Made by a program: the position numbers and the translations under genes. DNA of 64,000 bases from Endothia cerciana (taxonomy: Eukaryota; Ascomycota; Sordariomycetes; Diaporthales; Cryphonectriaceae): NCBI GenBank assembly GCA_026119935.1, contig JALRMH010000023.1, positions 62,001 to 126,000 on the forward strand, in the 5' to 3' direction. Each line of letters starts with the position of its first letter. Position 1 is the first letter of the stretch. The notes beneath the pieces were generated by a model. That model ran no database searches. It saw only the letters and a list, made by a program, of their open reading frames with translations, and was not told the origin of the DNA. This document shows positions 34,172 through 44,971 of this stretch, piece by piece.

Positions 34172-35804
34172 TTAGTAGATTGCTCTCGGGCTCCAGCCGA
34201 CTGCCAGTACCCTCGCCGATACATAGCAGGACAGGGCTATAGCATATGACAGCCCGGAAAAGAGAATGAGTGCCATCCAGCCCTTGTCTCCTCCGATGCC
34301 GAGCAGAGCACCACCGATCGGGGTGCTGCTCAGGGTCCCGAAGCTCGCGAGGAAATTGGCGGTGGTGATGTAGCGCCCATAATCCCGCGAGTCGCACAGC
34401 TGTCCCAGGCACACAGGGATAAGACCAAGGTTGCTCCCGCTCGCGAAGCCGAACAACACCGCGAAGGCGATGGTCATGGCCTGGGAGTCCCCCGCCGGCA
34501 GCCAGAGCCCGAGGACGGTGGCGCAACACAGCATTATGGTGACAATGATGACGTTGAACCGGCCGAAACGATCTGCCATCGCTCCGGGGAGGAAGCGTCC
34601 GATCACGGACCCGGCGTTGAGGTAGGAGAGGAGGATGTACGACTTGGTCGCGTTCTGCCCGTGGGCCGCGGCGAAGGAGACGATAAACGTAAGGGGGACG
34701 AACAGGCCCCATTCCATGAAGAAGATGCCCGTGGCCGCCAGGGCAAACCTCGGGTTGCGGAACACTCCGAACTTGGGCTGGAAGCTGACAAACTTGGCGT
34801 ACCAGCTGCGCCATCCGCTCCCGGTGGGGATCCTGTTCTCCCGTCGAGGCGGGAGCCGCGCCTTGATCCACAGGTTGTAGGGCACGGCGAGTGCCAGCAT
34901 GATGAAGCCGAGGATGCGGGTGCTCCACGCGAAGCCCATCCTCGGCAGGAGCCTCTGCAGCATGATCGGGAAGACTATACCCCCTATACCCCCTGCCGTG
35001 CTGGCGATACCCGTGGCGAAGCCGCGGCGGGCGTTGAAGTGGTGGGCGATGGTGGCATAGGCGGGGGAGTTGAGCAGAGCCCCGCCGAGACCACCCATGA
35101 CGGAGTATGTGAGCAGGATCTGGTAGTATTCTGGGGTGGGGAGGGGGGGATGTCAGAGTGTGGTCCGGATTTGTGTGACGGCATAAGACCCTACCTGTAC
35201 AGAAGCCCAGCAGCATCAGACTGAGCACCATGAGCAGGCTCCCCGTCGGGACCAGCCAGCTCGGCCCATGCCGGTCGAAGATTGGCCCTATATAGATGCC
35301 GACGAAGAAGACGGAGAACAGATAGAGACTGAAGACCCAGCCAATCTGGGACGAGTTGTAGTCCTTCAGCTGGTGCTCCGAGAAGTACGACTCGAAGACG
35401 GCAGAGGAGTTGATGAGGCCGAAGATCGAGAGCATGGCACAGAACGATCCCACCACCGCGAGCCAGCCATCCAGGCCGCCTTCAGGAAATGTCAGCGTCG
35501 ACGCGCCAGACATCCGGGAGGCCACTCGCTCTGGTAACCTCGAGGGCACTTGAGACCCATGGTCAGTAGTCGAGCCAGTCGTCTGTGCCGTCAGGTCGTT
35601 GTCCCCATCATCGTCCTGTCGGTCGTCCCCCGGGTACTGTTCTTTCTGGAAGTGGACGTTGTCCTCGTCATGGCGGGAGTCGAGCTTCTCGAGGTCTCCC
35701 GAGGCATCGGGATTGAACCCATGCGTGTCGACCGTAGAGAAGTTGTCTCCGTAAGGGTGGTTGTTTATGCAGGTGTCCTCTGCATCGTTGTGACCAAAGT
35801 CCAT
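34172..35804 (-). CDS. MFS transporter, monocarboxylate permease (MCT/MCH)-like
   Basis: 522 residues from two exons, 35804-35195 and 35130-34172, with a 64-bp intron (GTAGGG..CCCAG). The true ATG is at 35804. The frame extends two codons further only through a GTG. The first 110 residues are hydrophilic and acidic (cytosolic). After them come 11-12 hydrophobic segments in the two six-helix bundles of the major facilitator superfamily, with 'GPIFDRHGPSWLVPTGSLLM' as the loop 2-3 signature. The family in fungi includes monocarboxylate-like and riboflavin (Mch5-type) carriers. The substrate cannot be read from the sequence. The intron falls at the border of TM helices near the end of the first bundle. 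Confidence 0.88.
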
Positions 35805-37509
35805 ATGCACCGCTCGCCGGTGATATAAAGGGGGTGGTCGTGAAGGACGACGGTGGGAGGAGGGAGAGCGGTCGTGCCTAGGAGCACGGTCGTGAAGCCT
35901 CTGTTGAACGTATGAGCCGGCTTTCGTACGGTAGTCCGTTGCCTTCAGCCTAACGGTCGTGTGTGTTAGTTTGTGGTGGGACTGAGCCGACCTTTTCTAG
36001 GTCCCAACCACGACAGGCTGAGGAGGAGAGGAGAGGAGGGCACGGCGATGCAGCTGCCGTGGGCCTGTGGCAGGCAGGAGAGGACAAGAAGGTACCACCC
36101 AGATCCCAGAGAGGAGAGACAAGGCACGCACGGTACGTACCGCGTGGTTGCCCGTCGAAATGTGAATGGTGACGCGGTTGATGTCTCGGGAGGGCGCAAG
36201 ACAGGATCTCTGGCCTGCAAGATTTTGGCGAGCAGGGCTCGAGGGACGATGCTGCAGCTGCCCCAGGACCAAGGTCGACAGAGAAGGGGTGGCCGTCCCT
36301 CCTCTTTTCTTTGGTTTTTTCTTTTCCTCACTCACACGGAGAGGGAGAGACAAGGTGATCACGGGTCTCGTCGTAGCTCATCAGTCCACGATCAGGACAG
36401 ATCCACAATCTTAAGCATCCCTTCGGCGTTTTCCCTGAGCGGTAGGGTCGGGGAGGAGGCCAGAGCTCTCTGAGGACTGCCGACATGAGGAGTTTATATG
36501 AGCCCACAAGCGCCGAGGATCGATTATAAAAATGTTAAAAACCGAGTGCCAAAGAAACTCCTCGACCTGTCATTGCCCAAGCCCCCAAGCTTTTTTCACC
36601 CTCCCCTCGAGTGCGCAGGATCCTCTCCTTCCGGCCGGTAAGAAATCAAAATCTTTTCCCCGGATCCTACGCGCAGACACTTGGCTTGTCCTCTCCAGAC
36701 CTAGCGCTGGCCTGAAAGGTGGAGTCGTTCGCGCCCCCAGGCCATGGGTGTGGGCCTGTATTGATGGTGATCGCCGACGCCCCGGGTACGGCCGAGCGAG
36801 AAGAAAAAAAGAAAGAAAAAAAAAAGGGGGGGGGGGAAATTATCACCAGGAGTACGTAGTTGGAACGTCTGCGCATGACGATCGGCCTCACCCGCTATCT
36901 GAGTCACATAGATCGGCGGGTGCTCGCGGACGGGGCGGGTGGTGGAGAGAGAGAGAGAGAGAGAGAGAGGGAGGCCCTCTACCCCAAACTGGGACACCCT
37001 CCCCTCCGATCACTAACAAGGCATGAGGGAGAGACGGCACGAGGGAGACGGCGCGAGGGAGGAAAAGTCTCTATGCTGAAGGATGGAGGGAGGCCAGCGG
37101 AAACAGACGCTCTGGTTTGAGACGCGCATGGCTCTCTGCGCGGCCGTGGCACCTTGTCCTGCGTGCGCTTGTGTCTCTCGAGAACGTACCAAAGCCATGG
37201 CGTGCTGTCAATCTCGCTTTGGGAACGCCCCGGATCTACAAGTATTCGCATACCCCGATGATCAATGGTCCTCGCGAATCTGGTGTCATCCGGACGCGAG
37301 GTCATGCCGACACACCTACCCTATGCTCCCGGGCCCGGGGACCAAGGATTCCCTACGAACAGGAACGTCTGGCACAGGAGTCGTGGCCGCTGACGCGAGA
37401 GGAGAGGGCACAACCGCATGAGCGTCGCACCAGACCTGTCTCCGGCGTCTCTCTCCAGCCCAGGGGTACATGCTGTCGCGGATTCACCAGCTGAGCTGAT
37501 GCTGTCTGC
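35805..37509. other. Intergenic, no gene seen
   Basis: 1.7 kb upstream of the MFS gene and downstream of the reductase gene. It includes a GA repeat around 36,943-36,970 and a mixed A/G run near 36,800-36,836. No frame with family features. Confidence 0.5.
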
Positions 37510-39100
37510 CTATGGAATCATTCTAGCCCTCCTGAAAGTCTCAAAGGCGCGGTACCACCCGTCCTCCGGCCTGCTGTCTTCTGAGAATCCTGCCTCCTGC
37601 CGGAGCCGGCGGAGGCTGAGATGTCGGTCGGACTCGAGCCAGTAGCCGTAGCTATCCAGCTGCCCCGTGTGCCAGACACTGGCCCCCTCCACCCCGACTG
37701 ACTCAAGGAGACTTTTGTGTTTCTCAATAAAGGTACCGGGCCTAAAGCCCCGGTAACCTTCGGGTGGAGGAGCAACACCTTTCACTGTGATCCATAGTCA
37801 GATGTCAGGCCTGTTTTTGATCCACCGATTTCTAACAAGACTGGATTTCCATGGTAGGATGACGATGGGAGCCAGAGACAGCCAGCACCGCAGACCGACT
37901 GCATCTAATGCACTGTCTCGGGACGGTGATTCTCGTCCACCCGGTCACAAGGTCATCTTGAACCGAGTAGCCTGTGGTACCACGGATCACATGCAATCTG
38001 CATGGTCGCTGTGACACTGTCTCAGGGTACAAATGCCGTGCAAACCCCTCGGCATGCACTCACGCGAGCGGAGAAAACCGTTGCAGAGCCACATTGTCTG
38101 GAACGAGGGGGGGCCAAACGAGAGCATGGGAGGCTGGGTTTACTCACGTCCAAACCAAGCCGCGATCAAGGGCCACCGCTCCCTCATGGAGGCCGGCCTC
38201 CCGCGGTCCGCCACATTAAACAGCTTCCCGCCGCCACACATCTTGCTTTTCAGCGCCGACGCATGGACCGCTGCTCTCGCTAGCGTCCTCGTACTCGCTT
38301 CGGTGAATAGCGCATCGTACCCCTTGACCGTCCCCGGGAATGGCACCTCTGCCCCGTCGCCGTGCACCATCCTCCATAGGCTCAGGTATACGGCCCAGTG
38401 GGCCGCGAGCGACCAGCCGCTGCCGTGGGGCGCGAACCCGACGACCAAGTCGGGGCAGATCTCGCACCACGTCCAGGCCTTGCCCTGGCTTGCTGAGGCA
38501 AGAAGACGGCGGAAGGACGGGTACGCGACGGTCCTCGCATAGGACTCGGGCAGCGTGGCGACGAGAGACTCTTCGAAAGGCGCTCTGAAGATCCCTCCCG
38601 GCTGGTATATGCCGTATCCTCGCGTGCCGCCGGGGAAGACGACGAATTTGAGGCTAGGCGAGATTGACTCAATGGCATTGACAAAGGTCCCCATCATAGC
38701 GACGTTGAGCTGCACCTCGTTCTCGCCACCATCATCAGCCCGAAAGGCTATGGCGGCGTTAGCCTCAAGATCCATCACCGCCTGGGAGCTTCACCTCTCG
38801 GATCATACCGAAGTAGAAAGCATGGGTGATGGTATCCGCATCCGATATCTTCTCCCGCAGCAGCGCTGCCACCTTTCCTTGCTCGTCTGCCAGGTTGACG
38901 CCGTCCACCACTAGGAGCCTCGGTGCTTCGGGGTGCCGCTCAGGCCAGAACATATTGTCTGCACTGATGGGTCGATTGACGAGCGCGGTGACCGATTGGA
39001 AGGCGGAGGGTGCGATTGTGTCTGCTGAAAGCAGCTCGTTCACGATGCCCCAGCCGATGAGGCCGGTGGCACCCATGACGACAGCATGGTTTCGAGACAT
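37510..39100 (-). CDS. PRISE-type NADP-dependent reductase (iridoid synthase/progesterone 5-beta-reductase-like SDR)
   Basis: 388 residues from three exons: 39100-38809, 38747-38148 and 37784-37510. Intron 1 is 61 bp (GTATGA, GGCTAAC, CATAG) and explains an apparent frame change. Intron 2 is 363 bp (GTGAGT, CTGAC, CACAG). The C-terminal exon matches the family ending (an EGYRGF..GTFIEKHK stretch and a DSYGYWLESDR stretch). The Rossmann motif GATGLIG is at residues 10-16. In PRISE enzymes a Lys and a Tyr assist hydride transfer to enones. Here the Lys position in the 'TGxKxY'-like motif reads Arg (GGTRGYG), while a Tyr is plausibly kept in 'TVAYPSF'. It is probably cytosolic, with unknown substrate. 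It is a member by family resemblance, so activity is uncertain. Confidence 0.82.
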
Positions 39101-39917
39101 CCCGATCCAATGCGAGCTGATGCCCCCCCCCCCCCCACCCTCGCGTTCTACTATGTTTGTTCAAAAGAGAAAAAGAGGCTGGGCTTAAGTATCCAGCATG
39201 GTTGTGGTTCAAGAGGTGGGTGGCTTTGCGTGTCCAAGTGCTGCTAATTATATCCAGCACTGTGGACCTAGATCTTCACGCCGTATGAATCATACCGAAC
39301 TACCTTAGTTAGACCTCCCCAAGAGAATGCGGAAGTGTACCCAGGCACTTCGGTGGGCAGGCTCTCGCCACCAAATAGGTTCCCCGATGCATGCTCTGCC
39401 TCCCGCTTCTCTGTTATTGGCCCTTGTTACTCTGTGTTGTCCTCTCTCCTCTTTCCTCGTTCTGACACTCTGGACGATGAGACACATGCATGATTAGCCG
39501 AACTTAATTTTGCACAGCAAACCCTCTTTCATATCCCTCACCTCTCTAACGCGGTGCCCTCACAACTAGCGGCAGAAAAGCCATCGCATTCAAGACCGAT
39601 GACAGTCTAGTATGAACTCCAGAGTAGAGGTTTGTCACATTGAGGTATCTTCCATAGGATGCCGTCCCACCGCCGCTAAGAAGCTATAGCCACCCGGAGA
39701 TGTCTCGTGAGCTGCGCCACAGGGTTCTTCCAACTCGGATGCGCTCCCAGTACCTTGCAGAAGGGATCGCCAAATGGCCACTCTTGGCGGGCTAGTTCCA
39801 TTGGATGTCGCATGTGCAAACTCTTCCAGGAATCAGTCTGATGCGGGTGTAAGCACATCGAGGCCCGCATTCAGTTAGCCGAGGAGTGTCTCCTTTTTTT
39901 TTTCTTTCTTTTCTTCC
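39101..39917. other. Intergenic
   Basis: Upstream of the reductase gene, with a C12+ run near 39,123-39,135. No gene seen. Confidence 0.5.
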
Positions 39918-40570
39918 TTGGCACAGTTGGTTGCCCGTGTTACGCCCACAAGGCAGGCCATTATATCTTCGTTCGAATGCACACGAGAGCGAGTCTTGAT
40001 TTCAAACGGTGATGAAGCCGACTGGGGGCTCTGTTTTGCTTGTATCAAGGTGTCGTCCCTCGTGACATCGACGGTACCTCTGAGTAGTTCTGGGGTATCG
40101 GCCACAGCGACGCTGCGGCCGACCGCCTCTACGGCCCATTGCTGCGCCGAGGGCTTCAGCTGGGACGGCAACCTATATGTCACCCCCGCTGCCGCGGCCC
40201 CCCGTCTCCCAGCCCGATGTGCATCCGTAGCTCACAGGCGGAGGGCTCCCTGCCGGACGGGCTGACCCTCACAACACCATGCGGTACTTGTGGGGCAGCT
40301 GCCACGACGACGACGACGACGGCGACGACGGGGAACCCGACCCCGACGATGTCCTCCATCGGCATGACCCTCCACACGGCCTGGAACATCATCTGGGAGG
40401 CATCCGACAGGTCCACGCTCCCGCCCGAGCCGCCGAGGCTGACCTCGGGCATGTACGTGCCGGCGTGGGTGCCCGGCACGCAGCCTGCAGAAGGGACAGT
40501 ACAGCATAGACGCGCCCGAGGAGCATGCTCCCGACGGCCTGGTGGGGCGTGTTTTATTTCCTGGCGATAG
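39918..40570 (+). pseudogene. Fragment of a Cys-rich fungal surface-type protein
   Basis: Two open frames that touch each other carry parts of one recognisable fungal protein style. The first ends with Ser/Thr-rich text and 'TAHCCAEGFSWDGNLY', like the CCP.GF segment of these proteins. The second carries a Thr run and 'TLHTAWNIIWEASDRSTL' with 'LTSGMYVPAWVPG', like the juxtamembrane segment. They could be joined by an intron 40179-40237, but its donor (GTCACC) is poor. I see no signal peptide, no upstream exon and no transmembrane helix after the motif. It is either a decayed copy or a gene whose ends I cannot place. Confidence 0.35.
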
Positions 40571-41097
40571 GACTGCCCCTCATCTTTTTTTTGCGGTGTT
40601 GTGCGCCTGCGGGTATCATTGTTGGTGGTCCAGGAGGGGACAAGAGACCACCTAGGGCGGCCGCGGCGGCCCCTCCGCTGCAGGTTGAACGTAGGCATGA
40701 ATGAGCTGCGGACATGGACAAACACCTCTGCGGAGGGGCGCATGGCCGAGTCCGTAGCGGAGACTACGTCTGCAGAGGGCTGACAGCGACACCGGTGCTA
40801 ATGGTTCAGTTCATCAATCGCAGTCAAATTCGACCCGATCTGCGGCCTTGTCGTCCGTCCTTTGGACGGACTTACACCTCCATACTCCACTCATGGCGGC
40901 GAGCTGAATCCTTCGAGTTGCACCTCGCCTTATGTACATGGAGTCCGGAGGTACACCCTCGCTGTCGAACTCATGGCTATAAGTAACAAGCCCTATGAGC
41001 TGATTTATTTTCAGACCATTGTGCTCCTCATCCTCTTCCCCCTTCGTAATCTTCTATCCCTGGCTGTCTTTCTATGTCGGCCCCCCTGTGGTCCAGA
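40571..41097. other. Upstream region of the decarboxylase-like gene
   Basis: About 0.5 kb without a supported gene. It should contain the promoter and leader of the following gene. Confidence 0.5.
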
Positions 41098-42462
41098 ATG
41101 AGCTCCGTAAACACCGACGAGGCCTTCTGGGCCAAACACGACAGGCACCTCATGTCGACCGGCGTGCCGCCCTGCCCCGTGATCATCACCAAGGCCAAAG
41201 GCACACGCCTCTATGAGGCCTCGGGCCGTTCCATCCTCGGCTTCACCTCGGGCCAGATGAGCTCGCTGCTGGGCCACAGCCACCCGGAGATCGTCGCCGT
41301 GGTCCGGCACCACGTCGGCGAGCTGGACCACCTCCTGAGCAACATGGTCACGCAGCCCGTCGTGGACCTCGCCGAGAGCCTGGCTGCGGTCCTGCCCGCG
41401 CCCCTGGAGAAGTCCTTCCTCCTCAACACGGGCAGCGAGGCGATCGAGGCCGCCATCAAGATGGCCAAGCCGTACACGGGCCGGTTTCGAGGTCGTCGCC
41501 CTCTCGGCCAGCTACCACGGCCTGACCTCGGGCGCGGGGTCCGCGACGTACGCGGCGGGCAGGAGGAACGGCGGGCCCACGGTGCCGGGCCAGCTCGCCC
41601 TTCCCCGCGCCGTACGCGTACCGCTCCGTGTTCCGCACGCCCGCGGGGGCCTACGACTGGGAGGCCGAACTGGCCTTCGGCTGGGCCATGGTCGACCGGC
41701 AGAGCGTGGGGCCCCTGGCCGCGCTCGTCATGGAGCCTATCCTCTCCACCGGCGGGATCCTGGACCTGCCCCGGGGCTACCTCGCGCGCATGGCCGCCGA
41801 GTGCAGGAGGCGCGGCATGCTGCTGATCCTCGACGAGGCGCAGACGGGCGTGGGCAGGACGGGGAAGATGTTCGCGTTCCAGCACGAGGAGGAGGAGGAG
41901 GAGGAGGAGGAGGAGGAGGAGGCCGTCGTCCCTGACGTCCTGTGCCTGTCCAAGACGCTGGGGTGTGGCCTGCCCCTGGCCGCGGTGAGCACGACCGCGG
42001 AGATCCGGGAGGGGCGTAAGGGAGGCGGGTTTCCTGTGGCTGACGACGCACCTGAACGACCCGCTGACCGCGGCCGTGGGCTGCAAGGTGCTGGAGATCG
42101 TGCGGCGGGACGAGATCTGTCGGCGCGCTGCCGAGAGGGGCGAGCAGCTCCGGGCCGGACTGTTGAGGCTCAAGGGGAGGTACTGGTGCATCGGCGACGT
42201 GGGAGGCAAGGGGCTGCTGCAGGGGATTGAGATCATCTCGGACCGGGAGACGGGGACGCCTGGGCCTGAGCTGGGCCAGGCTGTCGTCAGTGACAGGGCG
42301 ATGGAATGTGGCCTGTCGTGCAACGTCATTAACCTGCCCGGCATGGGTGGCGTTTTTCGGTTGGCGCCGCCTGTGACCGTTTCCGCCGAGGAGACCGAAG
42401 AGGGCTTAAGGGTACTGGACGAGTGTTTTGGGTATGTGCTGGGGGAGAAGGGCCTGCTATGA
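41098..42462 (+). pseudogene. 2,2-dialkylglycine decarboxylase-like aminotransferase (class III), three frameshifts
   Basis: A PLP-dependent enzyme. Its bacterial relatives decarboxylate dialkylglycines with transamination of pyruvate. The whole family length (about 450 residues) is readable from the ATG at 41098, but in three successive frames. Switches lie at about 41485-41487 (TTT), 41603-41606 (CCCC) and 42033-42034 (CC). Each is equivalent to one extra base, so the original frame returns for the C-terminus. No intron signal fits any switch. Key parts are kept: 'LLNTGSEAIEAAIKMAK' (PLP phosphate site), 'LILDEAQTGVGRTG' (the Asp that holds the PLP nitrogen) and 'LSKTLGCGLP' with the PLP lysine. 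A GAG tract inserts about 12 Glu residues in the loop before that lysine. The gene is therefore either freshly broken or affected by base-call errors. The otherwise perfect conservation allows both. Confidence 0.85.
41886..41921 (+). repeat. (GAG)12 microsatellite coding poly-Glu
   Basis: Twelve consecutive GAG codons within the decarboxylase-like gene. They replace a short surface loop of relatives just upstream of the PLP-lysine motif. Confidence 0.9.
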
Positions 42463-43168
42463 GCATTGTAATGGTAGGGGACGGTATGAGCAGGATATGG
42501 TGGCTGCACATGTGCAAGTTGAGAAGACCCTGACGGCAATGGACAAGTCGGATCAGCCTCGGGGCTGTTGACATCGATTGAACCGCTCTCAGCTTGGTGC
42601 TCCAGATCTCCGGATGGTCTGGTCACCAGTGTACAGCCGAGTGCCTCACAACGCGGTGCGACCAAGGCCCGCAGGCTATTACCTCGTCGAGCCGGGGGTA
42701 GGAGTATAGTCCAGCATCTTGACCGCTTTGATTCGGTTCCAGGCTGTCGATGAAGCGGCCATGGTGAGTACCTATTCCTGGGGAGTCAATGGCTACGGTT
42801 TGCACAGATAGTGGGACAGGAAATGTTGGTATCCACAGGGCCGGAAGCTTGAGAAATAAGACAAATAAATAGTAGGGTTTTTTTGGGTGGTATCTCGCAA
42901 AAGAAGGGTATATGAAAAAAGCCGATCCGGAAATCGTCCACGCCTGCGAGTTCACACTTGATAACGCCACAACCTGAACATCCAAACAGTGCTCCGTACA
43001 CCCAGTAGCTCTCGTGAAGGACGGATTCATGCCAGATGTCGCCCGTATACGTCGTTTGTTCCGTTGGGGACCCAGAACCTCATTGGCCTCATCCATTAAC
43101 ATTTTTTTTTTCTTCTTCTTCTTTTCCTTTTGGCAGAGGCTGCCAGAGCCGTCCATTTCTTCGTTTGT
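42463..43168. other. Convergent intergenic
   Basis: 0.7 kb between converging genes. It presumably holds 3' untranslated regions. Open frames here show no family features. Confidence 0.5.
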
Positions 43169-43739
43169 TTAAGCCCCCGCGTAGGGCTTGGTGTGGTGGT
43201 GCCCCTTGCTGGGCGAGGAGCCGCTGCGACGGGATCGCATCGCCTCGATGGCGTCGAGGACAACCAGGAAGGTGAAGATCGCCCTGGATTTCTGCGTTAG
43301 TATCTGGCAGGCCAGGTGCATGGTTTCAGTTGGCATATAGCAGTGCTTACCACAGGAAGAAGCCGAAGGCGATGGCCGCCTCGAAAGACCCGCAGAAGGT
43401 GTTTCCGTGGCAGGCCGGTGCGCCATACATCACAGCCAGGGCAATGGAGCCGGCGAACCAGAAGACCATGGTCACGGCCTCGAGCCCGAGGGCGGCCAGC
43501 TTGTGGAAGATGCTTGTCATGTACAGCGGGGTCAGGCCGACGTAGGCGAGGACGAGCAGGGACCAGATCGCGTTGAACAGCATGAAGTTGACGCGATCCG
43601 GGCTCGCGTTCCAATAGTAGCCGTAGCCGTAGTAGCTCGTCCCATCGTAGGCGGAGACCAGGTATGCGACGAGGCCTAGCTCGATGACGGACAAGACGGC
43701 GGCCACGATGTGGGCGATTGGGACAAAACCGAGAGCCAT
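43169..43739 (-). CDS. MARVEL-domain membrane protein
   Basis: 167 residues from two exons, 43739-43351 and 43283-43169, with a 67-bp intron (GTAAGC, ACTAAC, CCAG). Four hydrophobic segments are visible: 'IAHIVAAVLSVIELGLVAYLV', a second around 'MLFNAIWSLLVLAYVGL', a third around 'ALGLEAVTMVFWFAGSIALAV' and a fourth across the intron 'AAIAFGFFLW/AIFTFLVVLDA'. This is the four-helix MARVEL layout of fungal Nce102/Fhn1-like and related proteins, which organise plasma membrane domains. A pair of Cys (CHGNTFC) lies in the second external loop. The C-terminus is short, basic and His-containing. The exact subfamily is not clear. Confidence 0.82.
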
Positions 43740-44971
43740 GATTGCGGGCGTTCGGTAGGTCGGCGGTAGATGGTGAGGGTAGCTCTAAGGCAAGGGGGAA
43801 GGTTGAAGGTGTCTGATGATGGCTGCTGGGCAAGAGGCGGATGAAGTTCTGAACCCGAGGAACAGTCCACGACATAAAACCAAAAAATAAAAAATAAAAA
43901 AAATTATATGTCGGCGGTGGGGTGGGACATATAGGGAATAACAAGAGGGCCAAGCAGAGTGCCGACGCGCCGTGGTGGGCTCAGGCAGGATGACGTGGTG
44001 CGCCCAACGACAAGCAGCACCACGCATCTGGGATCTCCCGCAGGGTGAGACCCAATCGCTTTGTCCTCGTCATCCTGTCACGAGGCGGGGCCCTTGACAG
44101 ATTCCTCTGGGTGTGTCATTCCGCGGTCCAGCCCTGATTTCGTGTGGCTTCAGGCGCCATTCCTGGGAGCCGGACACCCGGGTGACCTCATCTGGTTCTT
44201 CTGGTCATCTGCCAGAACTGCAGTCCTCGACATGGGCAGACATGTCGTCATAGGTCGTGGCCTCATAACACCCAATTGGTCTCTGGCCCTGGCTCTGAAT
44301 CTGATATCCCCCCGGGCCCGCTTGCCGTGGCACCGTGGCAGCGTTGGGCAGGGGGGGCTCAAGAGCCCTGATGAGGACCATGGGAGGACTTACACAGCTG
44401 GGTGAGGGTGGCGCAGCTATGGGAGAAACCCCCCCCCCCCCCCAACCGTGGGCCGGGGATAGTGAATACTCTAACGGAGCTCCGAGGTGCATCGTGAAGG
44501 TCAGGAGAGGCTTGTTCGTCGTGGAGAGAAGAATCTGCTCCTCTTTTGGTTCTTCCCCTTTTTTTCTTCCTTCCTTTCTTTTTCCTTTTTCTTCTTCTTT
44601 TCTTACATATATATTTACCTCTCGAACCTTCAAGGTAAACATCCAGGGGACAGGTTCTCGCCCAACAGAAGGGCAAAGTGGATGCGCATTGTCAGGCGCG
44701 TACATATGCAGTATTTGTTGCCAAGCCAGAACACGAACACGCAACTGCTTACAGCGCCCAAGGACTGCATGCTTATAGGTGGGAGTCTAATCATCGGGCT
44801 GTGTAGTGCGAGTGCGTGGAACGCTCAGGCAACGTGGGAAGGGCTGGATTCGGAGGGGGCACTACCGTCCAGTCGTGGCTCACTACCGCACTCGCCCTTC
44901 GCGTTTCTTGCTCTTCAAGGTGACAATTTTATCGTCGTTAGACTGTCTCATTCATTATGTATCACTTGTCA
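43740..44971. other. Intergenic, no gene seen
   Basis: 1.2 kb between the MARVEL and sulfatase genes, both on the minus strand. It contains a C12 run (about 44,431-44,443) and a pyrimidine-rich block at 44,555-44,605. No supported gene. Confidence 0.5.

Noticed and set aside
34068..35810. 580-codon single frame for the MFS transporter
   Set aside because: It reads through the 64-bp intron into a non-family frame. The spliced model restores helices and a proper C-terminus.
38770..38800. Apparent frameshift between the two halves of the PRISE gene
   Set aside because: A 61-bp intron (38748-38808) with GTATGA, GGCTAAC and CATAG removes the stop and joins the frames exactly, so no lesion is needed.
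40309..40345. ACG triplet run as a separate microsatellite
   Set aside because: It codes the Thr run of the surface-protein fragment and is short and imperfect, so it is not listed separately.
42623..43156. 177-codon minus frame with a Lys run
   Set aside because: The Lys run comes from a poly-A/T tract. The frame overlaps the presumed 3' region of the decarboxylase-like gene and shows no family text.
44621..44634. Box-B-like CTCGAACC text
   Set aside because: No cloverleaf can be built around it.
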